From Roseisolibacter agri (GTDB taxonomy: Bacteria; Gemmatimonadota; Gemmatimonadetes; Gemmatimonadales; Gemmatimonadaceae), in assembly GCF_030159095.1 (NCBI RefSeq), contig NZ_BRXS01000007.1:186001-250000 (forward strand): a DNA stretch of 64,000 nucleotides, read 5' to 3'. The position numbers were made by a program, and so were the translations under genes. The notes below the pieces were generated by a model, which was not told the origin of the DNA, ran no database searches, and saw only the letters and a program-made list of their open reading frames with translations. Shown here piece by piece: positions 1 to 8,074 of the stretch. The stretch's first letter is position 1, and the number at the start of each line of letters is the position of its first letter.

Positions 1-1
1 G

Positions 2-265
2 CGCCCGCTCGGCGATCTCGTCGCGTCCGTCGGCACGCTGGTCGAGCAGGCCGACACGCGCTCGTGGCACCTGCTGCCCGCGCGGCTGGAGGTGGTGCGG
101 CTGCGCCTGCCCGCCGGCGCGCAGCCACTCGCGGTCGACGTCGGCGGTCACACGCGCCAGCTCGGCGTGGTGCAGGTGGTCGCTGGCGGTCTCACGCTGT
201 TCCCCGTACGACTCTGGCGGGACGATGCGCCCGCCGCGGCGCACGTCGCCGACGCCGGCATCTGA
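2..265 (+). CDS. C-terminal part of an unrecognised protein
   Basis: An open frame runs in from the left edge of the window and stops at TGA 263-265, leaving 87 residues and no start. The fragment contains a stretch reading SWHLLPARLEVVRLRLP followed by PAGAQPLAVDVGG, then short alternating hydrophobic strands. This resembles the C-terminal beta-rich part of COG3014-type lipoproteins that carry TPR-like N-termini, but I cannot see the N-terminal domains, so the family is only a guess. The next gene begins about 90 bases downstream. Confidence 0.55.
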   Translation, partial: RPLGDLVASVGTLVEQADTRSWHLLPARLEVVRLRLPAGAQPLAVDVGGHTRQLGVVQVVAGGLTLFPVRLWRDDAPAAAHVADAGI

Positions 266-354
266 GCACGCGACCGATCAGCGTCCGATCCCCCGAAACC
301 GCGCGCGTCGCGGTCGCGTCGTGTCAGGGTCGGCTCCATCCACCGGACATCCCC

Positions 355-1092
355 ATGCGCCCATATCCCCCCGCCGCGCTGCTCGGCGCCCTGCTGCTTC
401 CCGCCGTGGCTGCCGCGCAGACCACGTTCACGATCGACTCGCTCGGGCCCGCGACCAACGGTGGCGAGCCGCGCTTCCAGGGCGGCGTCGCGCTCTCGCT
501 CGGCCAGCCGGTGCACGAGTTCCGGCAGTACGTGGCGGACGGCATCGGTGCCTCGGGGCACGCGCTCTATCGCCTGGGCGGCAGCGGCGCATTCGCGATG
601 CGCGTGGACGCGGGCTTCGTGCAGTACGGCTCCGAGACGAAGCGCATCCCGTGGAACGACAACGTCGGCCGCGTCACCGTCGACCTCACGACCCGCAACA
701 ACATCTTCTGGGCGGGCGTCGGCCCGCACCTGATGGTGCCGCGCGGCCCCGTGCGCCCGTACGTGACCGGCTCGGTGGGCTTCGCGGTGTTCAACACGAA
801 CTCCTCGATCCGCGACCGCGACAGCGACCAGGAGATCGCGAGCGACAACAACGCCACCGACGGCACGTGGGCGATGAGCGGCGGCGGCGGCCTCCTGATC
901 CCGGTCGCGCGCAACGCCCGCTCGCTGTTCTTCCTCGACCTGGGCGCACGCTACCACCGGAACGGCCGCGTGACCTACCTGCGCGAGGGCGGCATCACCG
1001 ACCTGCCGGGCGGCGGCGTGCAGTACGACAAGATCCGGAGCGAGGGCGATCTCTGGACGTTCCAGATCGGTGTCTCGGTTGGCGGGCGGTAA
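355..1092 (+). CDS. Small outer-membrane beta-barrel protein
   Basis: A 245-residue protein of no recognised specific function. The ATG at 355 was chosen because it opens a clean signal peptide (MRPYPPAALLGALLLPAVAAAQ, cleavage after AAA-Q predicted); the frame stays open upstream but that part is Arg/Ala-rich shadow sequence. The mature protein alternates short aromatic-bounded strands with Asp/Asn/Gly-rich turns (near residues 150-175), has a GGGGLLIP turn and ends in a strand that fits a beta-signal (FQIGVSVGGR). Length and layout fit an 8-stranded OmpA/OprF-like porin-superfamily barrel. No peptidoglycan-binding domain follows. It probably sits in the outer membrane; substrate unknown. 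Confidence 0.7.
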   Translation: MRPYPPAALLGALLLPAVAAAQTTFTIDSLGPATNGGEPRFQGGVALSLGQPVHEFRQYVADGIGASGHALYRLGGSGAFAMRVDAGFVQYGSETKRIPWNDNVGRVTVDLTTRNNIFWAGVGPHLMVPRGPVRPYVTGSVGFAVFNTNSSIRDRDSDQEIASDNNATDGTWAMSGGGGLLIPVARNARSLFFLDLGARYHRNGRVTYLREGGITDLPGGGVQYDKIRSEGDLWTFQIGVSVGGR

Positions 1093-1223
1093 CTGAGAGC
1101 GTCGAGCGGCGAGCGGCGAGCGGGTTCCTCGGCGCGGCTGGCAGCGGGCGTGCGGGGCCGGCCACGCGGCGGGAGAGAGTGAGCGCCGAGCGCGGAGCGT
1201 TAGCTGACGCGATGATGCTTGTA

Positions 1224-1345
1224 GGCGGGGGCGGCGTGGGTGGGCAGAGGCGACCTGCGAGATCACCAAGGAGACTCGTGCACAGCAACGAGGCTCCGCA
1301 GCGTGAGATCGCTGGGAGCCGGAGCCCGCCCGCGCCGCCCCCGCC
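1224..1345 (+). repeat. Structured dispersed element, copy A
   Basis: Outer arms GGCGGGGGCGGCG (1224-1236) and CGCCGCCCCCGCC (1333-1345) are perfectly complementary over 13 bp. Inside, 1257-1266 and 1303-1312 pair as GCGA/TCGC and TCAC/GTGA around a tandem GA mismatch. The innermost hairpin pairs GGAG (1270-1273) with CTCC (1294-1297) and CTCGT with ACGAG. The joints CAAGGAGA and GGCTCCGCAGCG recur in the copies at 6104-6237 and 6299-6412. It lies between the tails of the barrel gene and the leftward arfB gene, so it could also act as a terminator. Family not recognised. Confidence 0.65.
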
Positions 1346-1358
1346 GGCGCGACTATCC

Positions 1359-1820
1359 CTAGTCGTCCACCCCGCGTCGTCGCTCGCGCTTCTTGTCGGA
1401 GTGCTTCTTCTTCTCGTCCAGGCGCTTCGCCTTGGCGGCGCGCGAGGGCTTGGTCGCCCGCCGCACCTTCGGCACCACGAGCGCCGCGCGCACCAGGTTC
1501 GCGAGCCGCCCCTCCGCCGCGTCGCGGTTCTGCCGCTGGCTGCGATGCTCGCTCGCCACCACGCGGATGTTGCCGTCCGCGTCCAGCCGCGACGCCAGCC
1601 GCTCCAGCAGCCGCTCGCGCTGCGCGTCGCTCGGCGCGCGCGAGGTGCGCACGTTCCACCGCAGCTCGATGCGCGTGCTCGACGTGTTGACGTGTTGCCC
1701 GCCCGGGCCGCCGGCGCGCGTGGCCTTCGCGTCCAGCTCCGCGCGCGGGATCGCGAGTGCGGGGCTCACGATCAGGACGTCGTCACCCTCCTCGAGCGTC
1801 GGCGGGACCGGCGCGCTCAC
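1359..1820 (-). CDS. arfB: Peptidyl-tRNA hydrolase ArfB (ribosome rescue)
   Basis: A 153-residue class-I release-factor-like protein that hydrolyses peptidyl-tRNA on ribosomes stalled at the 3' end of broken mRNAs. The catalytic GGQ sits in RAGGPGGQHVNTSSTRIELR near residues 37-55, and there is no codon-recognition domain. The C-terminal tail is long and strongly basic (KAKRLDEKKKHSDKKRERRR), the part that in ArfB/YaeJ enters the empty mRNA channel. The length is slightly above the E. coli protein's 140. The GTG start at 1820-1818 overlaps the stop of the upstream methyltransferase gene (GTGA), so the two are probably co-translated. Confidence 0.9.
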   Translation of the reverse strand: MSAPVPPTLEEGDDVLIVSPALAIPRAELDAKATRAGGPGGQHVNTSSTRIELRWNVRTSRAPSDAQRERLLERLASRLDADGNIRVVASEHRSQRQNRDAAEGRLANLVRAALVVPKVRRATKPSRAAKAKRLDEKKKHSDKKRERRRGVDD

Positions 1821-2671
1821 TCGCCGCCCTCCGCGGTGCGGCGCGCGATGCGGTCGCAGCCCAGCGCGTCCAGGCGGCCCTTCACGCGGTCGGGCGCCGT
1901 CAGCGCGGCCTCGTTCTCGGGCGCGGCGAACACTGCGAGGTACTCGTTCGGCGACGTCTGGTGGAAGCTCGTCTGTCGGTAGCCCATCGCCTCCAGCTCG
2001 CACTTTAGCAGGGCGGGCGGCGTGCCGTGCTGGTTCGTCGGACGCGTCGTGTCGAGGATGCCGACGCGCGCACCCGGCCGCAGCGATGGCCAGAGGTTGT
2101 AGAGCAGGCCGAAGGGCTGCTCGATCTCGTGGTACATGTGGATCAGCAGCGCGACGTCCACCGCGTCGGGCGGCAGCCGCGGATCGTGCGGCTCGCCGAG
2201 GGTGAGCACGACGTTCGGCTGCGGCGTGGTGCGCAGTCGCCGCTGGAGCAGCCGCAGGTAGTCGGCCTCGATGTCCTCCGCCCACACCGTGCCCTTCGGC
2301 GCCACGCGCTCGGCCACGCGCACCGTGTAGTAGCCGTCGCCCGCGCCCACGTCGGCGACGTTGGTGCCGGGGCCGACCTTCATCAGGTCGAGCACCTGGC
2401 GCGCCTCGCCCGCGTCGTCGCGCGACTCCTCGCTCGACCAGCGCGGCGCGACGATGTCGGAGACCGGACGGCTCGGGGTGGGAAAGCGGTCGGCCGCGGC
2501 GCCACGCGACGCGCGACGCGGCGTGATGCTGTCGGCGGCCGCGGTGGTGTCGGCGTCGGCGCGCGCCGCGGGCGCGGAGTCGGCGCGCGAGGCCGGGGTC
2601 GCGCTGCCGCCGCGACACGCCGTCGTGACGATCGCCAGCGCGAGGATGGACTGGCGCAGGGCGGCGCTCAT
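1817..2671 (-). CDS. Exported SAM-dependent methyltransferase, class I
   Basis: A 284-residue protein. The N-terminus (MSAALRQSILALAIVTTACRG) looks like a signal peptide with a weak lipobox ending in Cys, followed by an Ala/Asp-rich linker to about residue 65. The Rossmann methyltransferase core starts near residue 90: VGPGTNVADVGAGDGYYT carries the SAM-binding motif I, EDIE is the acidic residue of motif II, and VDVALLIHMYHEI is the motif IV region. Substrate unknown. Such exported methyltransferases are odd because SAM is cytosolic, so the signal may instead be a membrane anchor. Its start overlaps the stop of the CorC-like gene (ATGA) and its stop overlaps arfB, giving a three-gene leftward operon. 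Confidence 0.82.
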   Translation of the reverse strand: MSAALRQSILALAIVTTACRGGSATPASRADSAPAARADADTTAAADSITPRRASRGAAADRFPTPSRPVSDIVAPRWSSEESRDDAGEARQVLDLMKVGPGTNVADVGAGDGYYTVRVAERVAPKGTVWAEDIEADYLRLLQRRLRTTPQPNVVLTLGEPHDPRLPPDAVDVALLIHMYHEIEQPFGLLYNLWPSLRPGARVGILDTTRPTNQHGTPPALLKCELEAMGYRQTSFHQTSPNEYLAVFAAPENEAALTAPDRVKGRLDALGCDRIARRTAEGGE

Positions 2672-4041
2672 GCGCGCGCCGCTCCGTCGGTGCGCGCGGC
2701 GGCCGCACCGGCGCGGTGCACGCGCACGGCGGCGACGCGGCGGCCGTCCATCGCCACGACCTCCAGCTCGCCGCCGGGGAAGGGCGCGCGGTCGCCCACG
2801 CGCGGCAGCCGCCCGATCGCGCTGAACGTGTAGCCGCCGAGCGTCGTCCAGTCGCCGTCGGGAATCGGGAGGTGGTAGTCGGAGCGCACGTCCACCAGCG
2901 ACATCGAGCCGGCCAGCTCCAGCACGCCGTCCATCTCGACGGCCTCGCGCTCGCGCTGGTCGTACTCGTCGTTGATGTCGCCGATGACCTCCTCGATCAG
3001 GTCCTCCATCGTCACGATGCCGGCGGTGCCGCCATACTCGTCGAGCACCACGGCCAAGTGCGCGCGCGTACGCCGCAGGTCGTCCAGCACGCGCTCGGCC
3101 GCGCGCGTCGAGGGGACGTACGCGGGCTCGCGCAGGTAGTCCTCGAGGCGGAACGGAGCCTCGTCGTCGGCGCGCAGCCAGAGGTCCTTCGCGAGGAAGA
3201 CGCCGATCACGTCGTCGAGCGTGTCGCGGTAGACCGGATAGCGCGAGTAGCGCTCGCTGCGCAGCACCGCCCACACCTCGTCCTCGGTCGCGTCCACGTC
3301 GAGCGCGACCACCTCGGTGCGCGGGCGCATGACGTCGTACGCCTTCTTCTCGTGGAAGTCGAAGACGCCGGCGAGCATCGCGGAGTCGCTCTCGTCGAGC
3401 GTGCCGTGGGCGCGCGCCTGCATGACGAGCAGCCGCAGCTCCTCGGGGGAGTGCACGTGCTCGCCCTCGCCCACCGGCCGGATGCCGAACGGCTTGAGCA
3501 CCGCGTTGCCGGCGCCGTTGAGCACCGCGATGAACGGCTTCATGAGCCGCGAGAAGAGGATCAGCGGCGTCGCGATGTGTCGGCTGACGCCCTCGGGCGC
3601 GGCGAGCGCCAGCGACTTGGGTGCCAGCTCGCCGAGCACGATGTGCAGGAAGGTGATGATCGCGAACGCGACGGCGATCGCGGCCCCGCTGTGCGCCGCC
3701 GCGCTCACCCCCGGCGCCGCATGATCGACGATGCCGAGGGCGCCGAGCCCGCGGTCGATGAGCGACGCGAGCGCCGGCTCGCCGATCCAGCCGAGGGCGA
3801 GCGAGGCGAGCGTGATGCCGAGCTGCGTGCCCGAGATGTAGCGGTCGAGGTGCTCCTGCGCCCCCTGGACGACGCGCGCCTTGCCGTCCCCCTCGGCCGC
3901 CATCTGGTCGATCTTCGAGCGGCGCGCCGCCACGAGGGCGAACTCCGCGGCGACGAAGAAGCCGTTGAGCAGCACGAGCACGAGCACCGCTCCCAGTCGG
4001 AGCCCGATGCCGCCCAACGACAACGCCTCTTCCGACGCCAC
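2668..4041 (-). CDS. CorC/HlyC-type CNNM-CBS membrane protein
   Basis: A 457-residue inner-membrane protein of the CNNM/DUF21-CBS-CorC_HlyC architecture, a family linked to Mg2+/Co2+ export. The CNNM transmembrane region spans about residues 10-200 (VLVLVLLNGFFVAAEFALVA, then LASLALGWIGEPALA and IITFLHIVLGELAPKSLAL, a family signature). Two CBS repeats follow (PRTEVVALDVD... and YVPSTRAAERVLDDL...HLAVVLDEYGGTAGIVTMEDL), then the C-terminal CorC domain ending near IGRLPRVGD. All canonical parts are present. It heads the leftward operon with the methyltransferase and arfB, and is divergent from pilS with about 210 bases between the starts. Confidence 0.92.
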   Translation of the reverse strand: MASEEALSLGGIGLRLGAVLVLVLLNGFFVAAEFALVAARRSKIDQMAAEGDGKARVVQGAQEHLDRYISGTQLGITLASLALGWIGEPALASLIDRGLGALGIVDHAAPGVSAAAHSGAAIAVAFAIITFLHIVLGELAPKSLALAAPEGVSRHIATPLILFSRLMKPFIAVLNGAGNAVLKPFGIRPVGEGEHVHSPEELRLLVMQARAHGTLDESDSAMLAGVFDFHEKKAYDVMRPRTEVVALDVDATEDEVWAVLRSERYSRYPVYRDTLDDVIGVFLAKDLWLRADDEAPFRLEDYLREPAYVPSTRAAERVLDDLRRTRAHLAVVLDEYGGTAGIVTMEDLIEEVIGDINDEYDQREREAVEMDGVLELAGSMSLVDVRSDYHLPIPDGDWTTLGGYTFSAIGRLPRVGDRAPFPGGELEVVAMDGRRVAAVRVHRAGAAAARTDGAARA

Positions 4042-4253
4042 CGCGTAACCCTCCCGTGCCTGGTTCGTCCTGCCGCTGAGTGGTCTCGCAAAATGCGAGA
4101 CCCGTGCTCAGGCAGTCCCTTGCATTCCGCCCGCCGCCGCGCGCCCGCCCACGGTCGCGACGACCGGGCGACGGCCGCCCCGGCAATCTGCACCGCGGCA
4201 CGGCGGCCTGCCCGTGCGCCCGGGGCCCGGGACGCCGCCCGCCGTCCCCCGCC

Positions 4254-6056
4254 GTGCGCCAGACGCCCAAATCTACCGACCTCACCCGCCAGGTCACGCT
4301 GGAGCCCCGCGCCGTGCTGCGCTGGGCGCACGCCGGCCGGCTGGTCGTGGTCACGGCGCTCTTCCTGGCGGCGGTGTTCGTGTGGGAGCGCGCCGCGCGC
4401 GACGACACGCGCATCGTGGCGGTCGCCTTCGCGCTCGCCGCCGCCTGGACCGCCGCGGCCTGGTGGCGCGTGGAGGTGCTGCGGCGCCGACCGGGCACGC
4501 CGCTGATGGCCGCGCAGTCGGCGATCGACCTCGTGCTGACGACGGCGGTCGTGCACGTGACGGGCGGCGCCAGCTCGCAGTTCACCCCCGTCTACATCCT
4601 CGTCATCGCGGTCGCCGCGCTGCTGCTGCCGGTGGGCGGCGGGCTGGCGACGGCGGTCGTCGCGGCGGCGCTCTACGGCGCGGACGTCGTCTGGCTCCGG
4701 CCGGGCGGCACCACGCTCGGCCTCTCGCTGCAGGCGTGCGTGTTCGCCATCGTCGCGCTGGGCGCGGGCTACGTCGGCGCGCGGCTGCGACAGGCGGGCG
4801 TCGGCGGCGAGCGGCTGGCCGCCGCGCTGGCCCGCGCGCGCGTCGAGGCGACCGACATCCTCCGCAACATCCGCAGCGGGATCGTGACCGTGGACGCGCA
4901 GGGGCGGCTGCTCTTCGCCAACCCCGCCGCGTCCGCGCTGCTGCAGTTGGACCTCGCGTCCCGACTCGGTCGGCCCGTCCTCGACGACATCGGCCGCGTC
5001 GCGCCGGTGCTCGCGGACGTGCTGTTCCGCGCCGCGGCGCGCGGGGAGCGCACCACGCGGGCCGAGGGCGACATCCGCGCGGGCGAGTTCACGGCGCTCA
5101 TCGGCGTGACGACGACGGTGTCGGACGGATCCACCGCGGCCGGCGTCGCCGGTGCCCCACAGGCGTCCGGCACCGGCACGGCCATCTTCTCCGACATCAC
5201 GCAGAGCAAGCGCGTGGAGGCGCTGCACCTGCGCGCGCAGCGGCTGGAGGCGGTGGCGGAGCTGAGCGCGTCGCTGGCGCACGAGATCAAGAACCCGCTC
5301 GCGTCCATCCGCAGTGCCGTCGAGCAGCTGGCGCGCCTCTCGACGCGCGGCATCGAGGGCACGCTCGATCAGGAGGACGCGGACGACGTCCGCACGCTGT
5401 CGGGGCTCACGGTGCGCGAGAGCGACCGCCTGAGCCGCCTGCTGTCGGAGTTCCTCGACTTCGCGCGCGCCCGCGTGACGCGCGTCGAGCGCGTGGACGC
5501 CGGCGCGGTGGCGCGCGAGGCGGGCCGGCTGGCGGCCGCGCATCCGGCGGCGGAGCACGTGCGCGTGCACGTCGCGGTGCCCGACGACACGCCCGCGATC
5601 GACGGCGATCCCGAACTGCTGCACCGCGCGCTCTTCAACCTGGCGCTGAACGCGGTGCAGGCGACGGCCGCGGCGCATCCGCAGGGCGGGGGACGCGTGC
5701 GGCTGGAGGTGCAGGCCCCCGACCCGGAGGAGCTGCCCGGCGGCCTCTCGTTCCCCGACGGCGCGGTCGCGCTCCACGTCTCCGACGACGGCGGCGGCAT
5801 CGCGCCCGAGCTCCTCGACCGCCTGTTCGACCCGTTCTTCACGACGCGCCGCGACGGCAGCGGGCTGGGACTCGCGGTCGTCCAGCGCGCCGTGGAGTCG
5901 CACCGCGGCGTGGTGCTGGTGGAGGGGGGCGGCGACGGAACCGGCGCGCGATTCACGATCCTGCTGCCCCGGGCCACGGCGCACGCCGAGCCCACGCTCG
6001 GAGACAGCCGCCCGTACATGCCCACGCCCGCCGTGGCCCATCGCGCGGTCGCATGA
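4254..6056 (+). CDS. pilS: PilS-type sensor histidine kinase
   Basis: A 600-residue membrane kinase, predicted to regulate pilin transcription through the adjacent PilR. The GTG at 4254 (VRQTPKSTDL) was preferred because residues upstream of it look non-coding. About six transmembrane helices fill the first 180 residues, as in PilS. A PAS-like domain follows (EATDILRNIRSGIVTVDAQG), then the phospho-acceptor helix LSASLAHEIKNPLASIRSAV with the H-box His. The ATPase domain has the N-box (LFNLALNAVQATAAA), G1 (VSDDGGGI), the F-box (LFDPFFTT) and G2 (GSGLGLAVV). All catalytic elements are intact. The 436-base gap to pilR holds two copies of the structured element. Confidence 0.88.
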   Translation: MRQTPKSTDLTRQVTLEPRAVLRWAHAGRLVVVTALFLAAVFVWERAARDDTRIVAVAFALAAAWTAAAWWRVEVLRRRPGTPLMAAQSAIDLVLTTAVVHVTGGASSQFTPVYILVIAVAALLLPVGGGLATAVVAAALYGADVVWLRPGGTTLGLSLQACVFAIVALGAGYVGARLRQAGVGGERLAAALARARVEATDILRNIRSGIVTVDAQGRLLFANPAASALLQLDLASRLGRPVLDDIGRVAPVLADVLFRAAARGERTTRAEGDIRAGEFTALIGVTTTVSDGSTAAGVAGAPQASGTGTAIFSDITQSKRVEALHLRAQRLEAVAELSASLAHEIKNPLASIRSAVEQLARLSTRGIEGTLDQEDADDVRTLSGLTVRESDRLSRLLSEFLDFARARVTRVERVDAGAVAREAGRLAAAHPAAEHVRVHVAVPDDTPAIDGDPELLHRALFNLALNAVQATAAAHPQGGGRVRLEVQAPDPEELPGGLSFPDGAVALHVSDDGGGIAPELLDRLFDPFFTTRRDGSGLGLAVVQRAVESHRGVVLVEGGGDGTGARFTILLPRATAHAEPTLGDSRPYMPTPAVAHRAVA

Positions 6057-6103
6057 GCTCTTTGGCGCGGGCGGATTCAAGCCCGGGCGTTCTCTGTCGC
6101 GCC

Positions 6104-6237
6104 CGCGCGGCGGTCGTGGGGTGCCCGCCGGCTCCGGGCGTCGCCGGACGCTGCGGAGCCCCGATCGCGCGTCGCGCATCGGGTCTCCTTGCTGGCGACG
6201 CAGCGTCGCTCGGCGATCACCCCACGACCGCCGCGCG
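6104..6237 (-). repeat. Structured dispersed element, copy C (inverted)
   Basis: The 20-bp arms CGCGCGGCGGTCGTGGGGTG (6104-6123) and its exact complement (6218-6237) close this copy. Read on the minus strand, the inner helix GCGTCGCC/GGCGACGC (6201-6194 with 6145-6138) is perfect, followed by AGCAAGGAGA, a CCCGAT/ATCGGG hairpin, then GCTCCGCAGCG. The joints match copies A and B while the helices have different sequence, which is the pattern of structure being conserved rather than sequence. It lies 60 bases upstream of copy B in opposite orientation, in the pilS-pilR gap. Confidence 0.68.
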
Positions 6238-6298
6238 CGTGCATCGCCGCGGCATCGAGGCGATAGCCAGTGCGCCGCGATCACGCAGGGGGCGCGAA

Positions 6299-6412
6299 GG
6301 GGCGACGGCGGGCACAGGCGACCTCCGATCGCAGCAAGGAGACGCGCGCACTCCGTGCGCGGCGGCTCCGCAGCGGCCGCGATCGGCGGGAGCCGACGCC
6401 CGCCGTCACCCC
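6299..6412 (+). repeat. Structured dispersed element, copy B
   Basis: Outer arms 6299-6313 and 6398-6412 pair over 15 positions with one mismatch. The inner helix CCGATCGC/GCGATCGG (6325-6332 with 6379-6386) is perfect. The joint AGCAAGGAGA is followed by a GC-rich hairpin (GCGCAC-TCC-GTGCGC) and GGCTCCGCAGCG. Upstream of the inner helix, AGGCGACCT is shared with copy A. The copy ends about 80 bases before the pilR start, so a cis-regulatory role on pilR is possible but not shown. Confidence 0.66.
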
Positions 6413-6492
6413 GCCGCGCCGGCGCGACCCACCACGCCCGCGCACGAACACGCACTGAGAGTATTCAGCACGCGCGCCACCGAGGCCACGTC

Positions 6493-7866
6493 ATGAGCAC
6501 CGCCGTCCGACCCACCGTCCTCGTCGTCGACGACGAGACGTCGATCCTCGACTCCGTCCGGATCCTCCTCAAGACCGAGGGCTTCACGCCCCACGTCGCG
6601 CACGGAGGAAGGGCGGGGCTCGAGGCGCTGGCCACCATGCGCCCGGACATCGTCGTCTCCGACGTCCGCATGCCCGGCGTCGACGGGCTGCAGCTGCTCG
6701 CGGCAGCGCACGCGCAGGACCCCACGCTCCCCGTCGTCCTGATGACCGCGCAGGCGACGCTGCAGAGCGCCATCCAGGCGGTGAACGACGGCGCGTTCTA
6801 CTACCTCCAGAAGCCGTTCCGCAACGACGAGCTGGTGGCGATCGTGCGCCGCGCGGCGGAGACGCGCACGCTGCGCGTCGAGAACCAGCGGCTGACGCAG
6901 GAGATCAAGCGGCGCGACCGCACCGGCGTCGTCCCGCCCGCGGGTGCGGCGCGTGCATGGCGCGAGGCGCTGCGCATGGCCGAGACGGTGGCGCCCACGG
7001 ACAGCACGGTGCTCGTCACCGGTGAGAGCGGCACGGGCAAGGAGGTCGTCGCGCGCTGGATCCACGAGCAGTCGGCGCGCACGGACGCGACGTTCGCGTC
7101 CATCAACTGCGGCGCGCTCCCCGAGTCGCTGCTCGAGTCGGAGCTGTTCGGCCACACCAAGGGCTCGTTCACCGGCGCGGTGAAGGACAAGCAGGGCCTC
7201 TTCCAGGCGGCCGGGGGCGGGACGTTCTTCCTCGACGAGATCGGCGAGACGACGCCCGCGACGCAGGTGAAGCTCCTGCGCGTGCTGCAGCAGCGCGAGG
7301 TGATCCCGGTCGGCGCCACGGAGCCGGTGCCGATCGACGTCCGACTCGTGGCGGCCACCAACCGCGACCTCGAGGAGGAGGTGCGGCGCGGGACGTTCCG
7401 CGGAGACCTGTACTACCGGCTCAACGTCATCGCCATCCACCTGCCGCCGCTGCGCGAGCGGCGCGACGACATCCCGCTGCTCGCCGACTCGTTCCTGCGG
7501 CGCGCGGCGCAGCTGCGCGGCGAGGAGGCGAAGACGCTGGCGCCGGGCGCGCTGGACGAGATGGTCGCCTACCAGTGGCCCGGCAACGTGCGCGAGCTGG
7601 AGAACGCGATGGAGCGCGCGGTGATCCTGACGCCGGGCGACGTCATCCCCGCGACCGCGCTTCCCGAGAAGATCACCGCCCGCAAGGTGGAGCCGCTGGT
7701 GGCCGAGCGGACGCCGGCGTCGCCGACGCTGGAGGCGATCGAGCGCGCGTACGTCACGTGGGTGCTGCAGAACGAGGGCGGCAACAAGTCGCGCGCGGCC
7801 GAGGTGCTGGGGATCGATCCGTCGACGCTCTATCGGAAGCTGGCGCGGTACGGCGTGGAGGCCTGA
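6493..7866 (+). CDS. pilR: PilR-type sigma-54 response regulator
   Basis: A 457-residue transcriptional activator with receiver, AAA+ and Fis-type HTH domains. The receiver has the acidic pair D13/D14, phospho-acceptor D57 (VSDVRMPG) and Lys in LQKPF. The AAA+ domain has Walker A GESGTGKE, the sigma-54 contact loop as GSFTGA (the form I associate with PilR rather than GAFTGA), Walker B FFLDEIGE and an R-finger region. DKQGLFQAAGGGT also matches PilR style. The C-terminal helix-turn-helix ends in NKSRAAEVLGIDPSTLYRKL. The ATG at 6493 starts the receiver directly. Placed between PilS and the major pilin, it presumably drives pilA with RpoN. Confidence 0.9.
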   Translation: MSTAVRPTVLVVDDETSILDSVRILLKTEGFTPHVAHGGRAGLEALATMRPDIVVSDVRMPGVDGLQLLAAAHAQDPTLPVVLMTAQATLQSAIQAVNDGAFYYLQKPFRNDELVAIVRRAAETRTLRVENQRLTQEIKRRDRTGVVPPAGAARAWREALRMAETVAPTDSTVLVTGESGTGKEVVARWIHEQSARTDATFASINCGALPESLLESELFGHTKGSFTGAVKDKQGLFQAAGGGTFFLDEIGETTPATQVKLLRVLQQREVIPVGATEPVPIDVRLVAATNRDLEEEVRRGTFRGDLYYRLNVIAIHLPPLRERRDDIPLLADSFLRRAAQLRGEEAKTLAPGALDEMVAYQWPGNVRELENAMERAVILTPGDVIPATALPEKITARKVEPLVAERTPASPTLEAIERAYVTWVLQNEGGNKSRAAEVLGIDPSTLYRKLARYGVEA

Positions 7867-7942
7867 GCGGCGGCTGCGGGCGGCGGGCTGCGTGCCTCGT
7901 GAACGGCCTCGGGACGCTTCGGCGTGCCGGGGCCGTTCGGCC

Positions 7943-8074
7943 TTTGGAGAGGATGCGGATGCTTCGGATGACTCGGATGCTGCGGATCGCTCCGCTCGGT
8001 GCATCGAGCGTCGCCGCCACGCGGAGCGATCCGAATGATCCGTTCCCATCCGCAGCATCCGCATCCTCCCCAAA
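7943..8074. repeat. Long imperfect inverted repeat downstream of pilR
   Basis: The left arm 7943-7994 and right arm 8022-8074 are inverted copies of one another. The outermost 20 bases match with one difference (TTTGG, then GAGGATGCGGATGCT, and complement), and the arm tips CGGATCGCTCCG / CGGAGCGATCCG match exactly; the middle is imperfect. Arms are built of GGATG/CGGAT steps. It begins about 77 bases after the pilR stop and could fold as a roughly 50-bp stem with a 27-base loop. It may be a transcription barrier between pilR and pilA, or an intergenic palindrome family. No ORF or transposase is present. Confidence 0.7.

Noticed and set aside
148-1659. Long minus-strand frame over the barrel gene
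   Set aside because: Very Arg/Ala/His-rich translation with no domain; a GC-skew shadow of the real genes, as are the many other long antisense frames in this window.
7063-7200. GSFTGA instead of GAFTGA in PilR as a defect
   Set aside because: As I recall, PilR proteins naturally have GSFTGA, so it supports the assignment rather than a defect.
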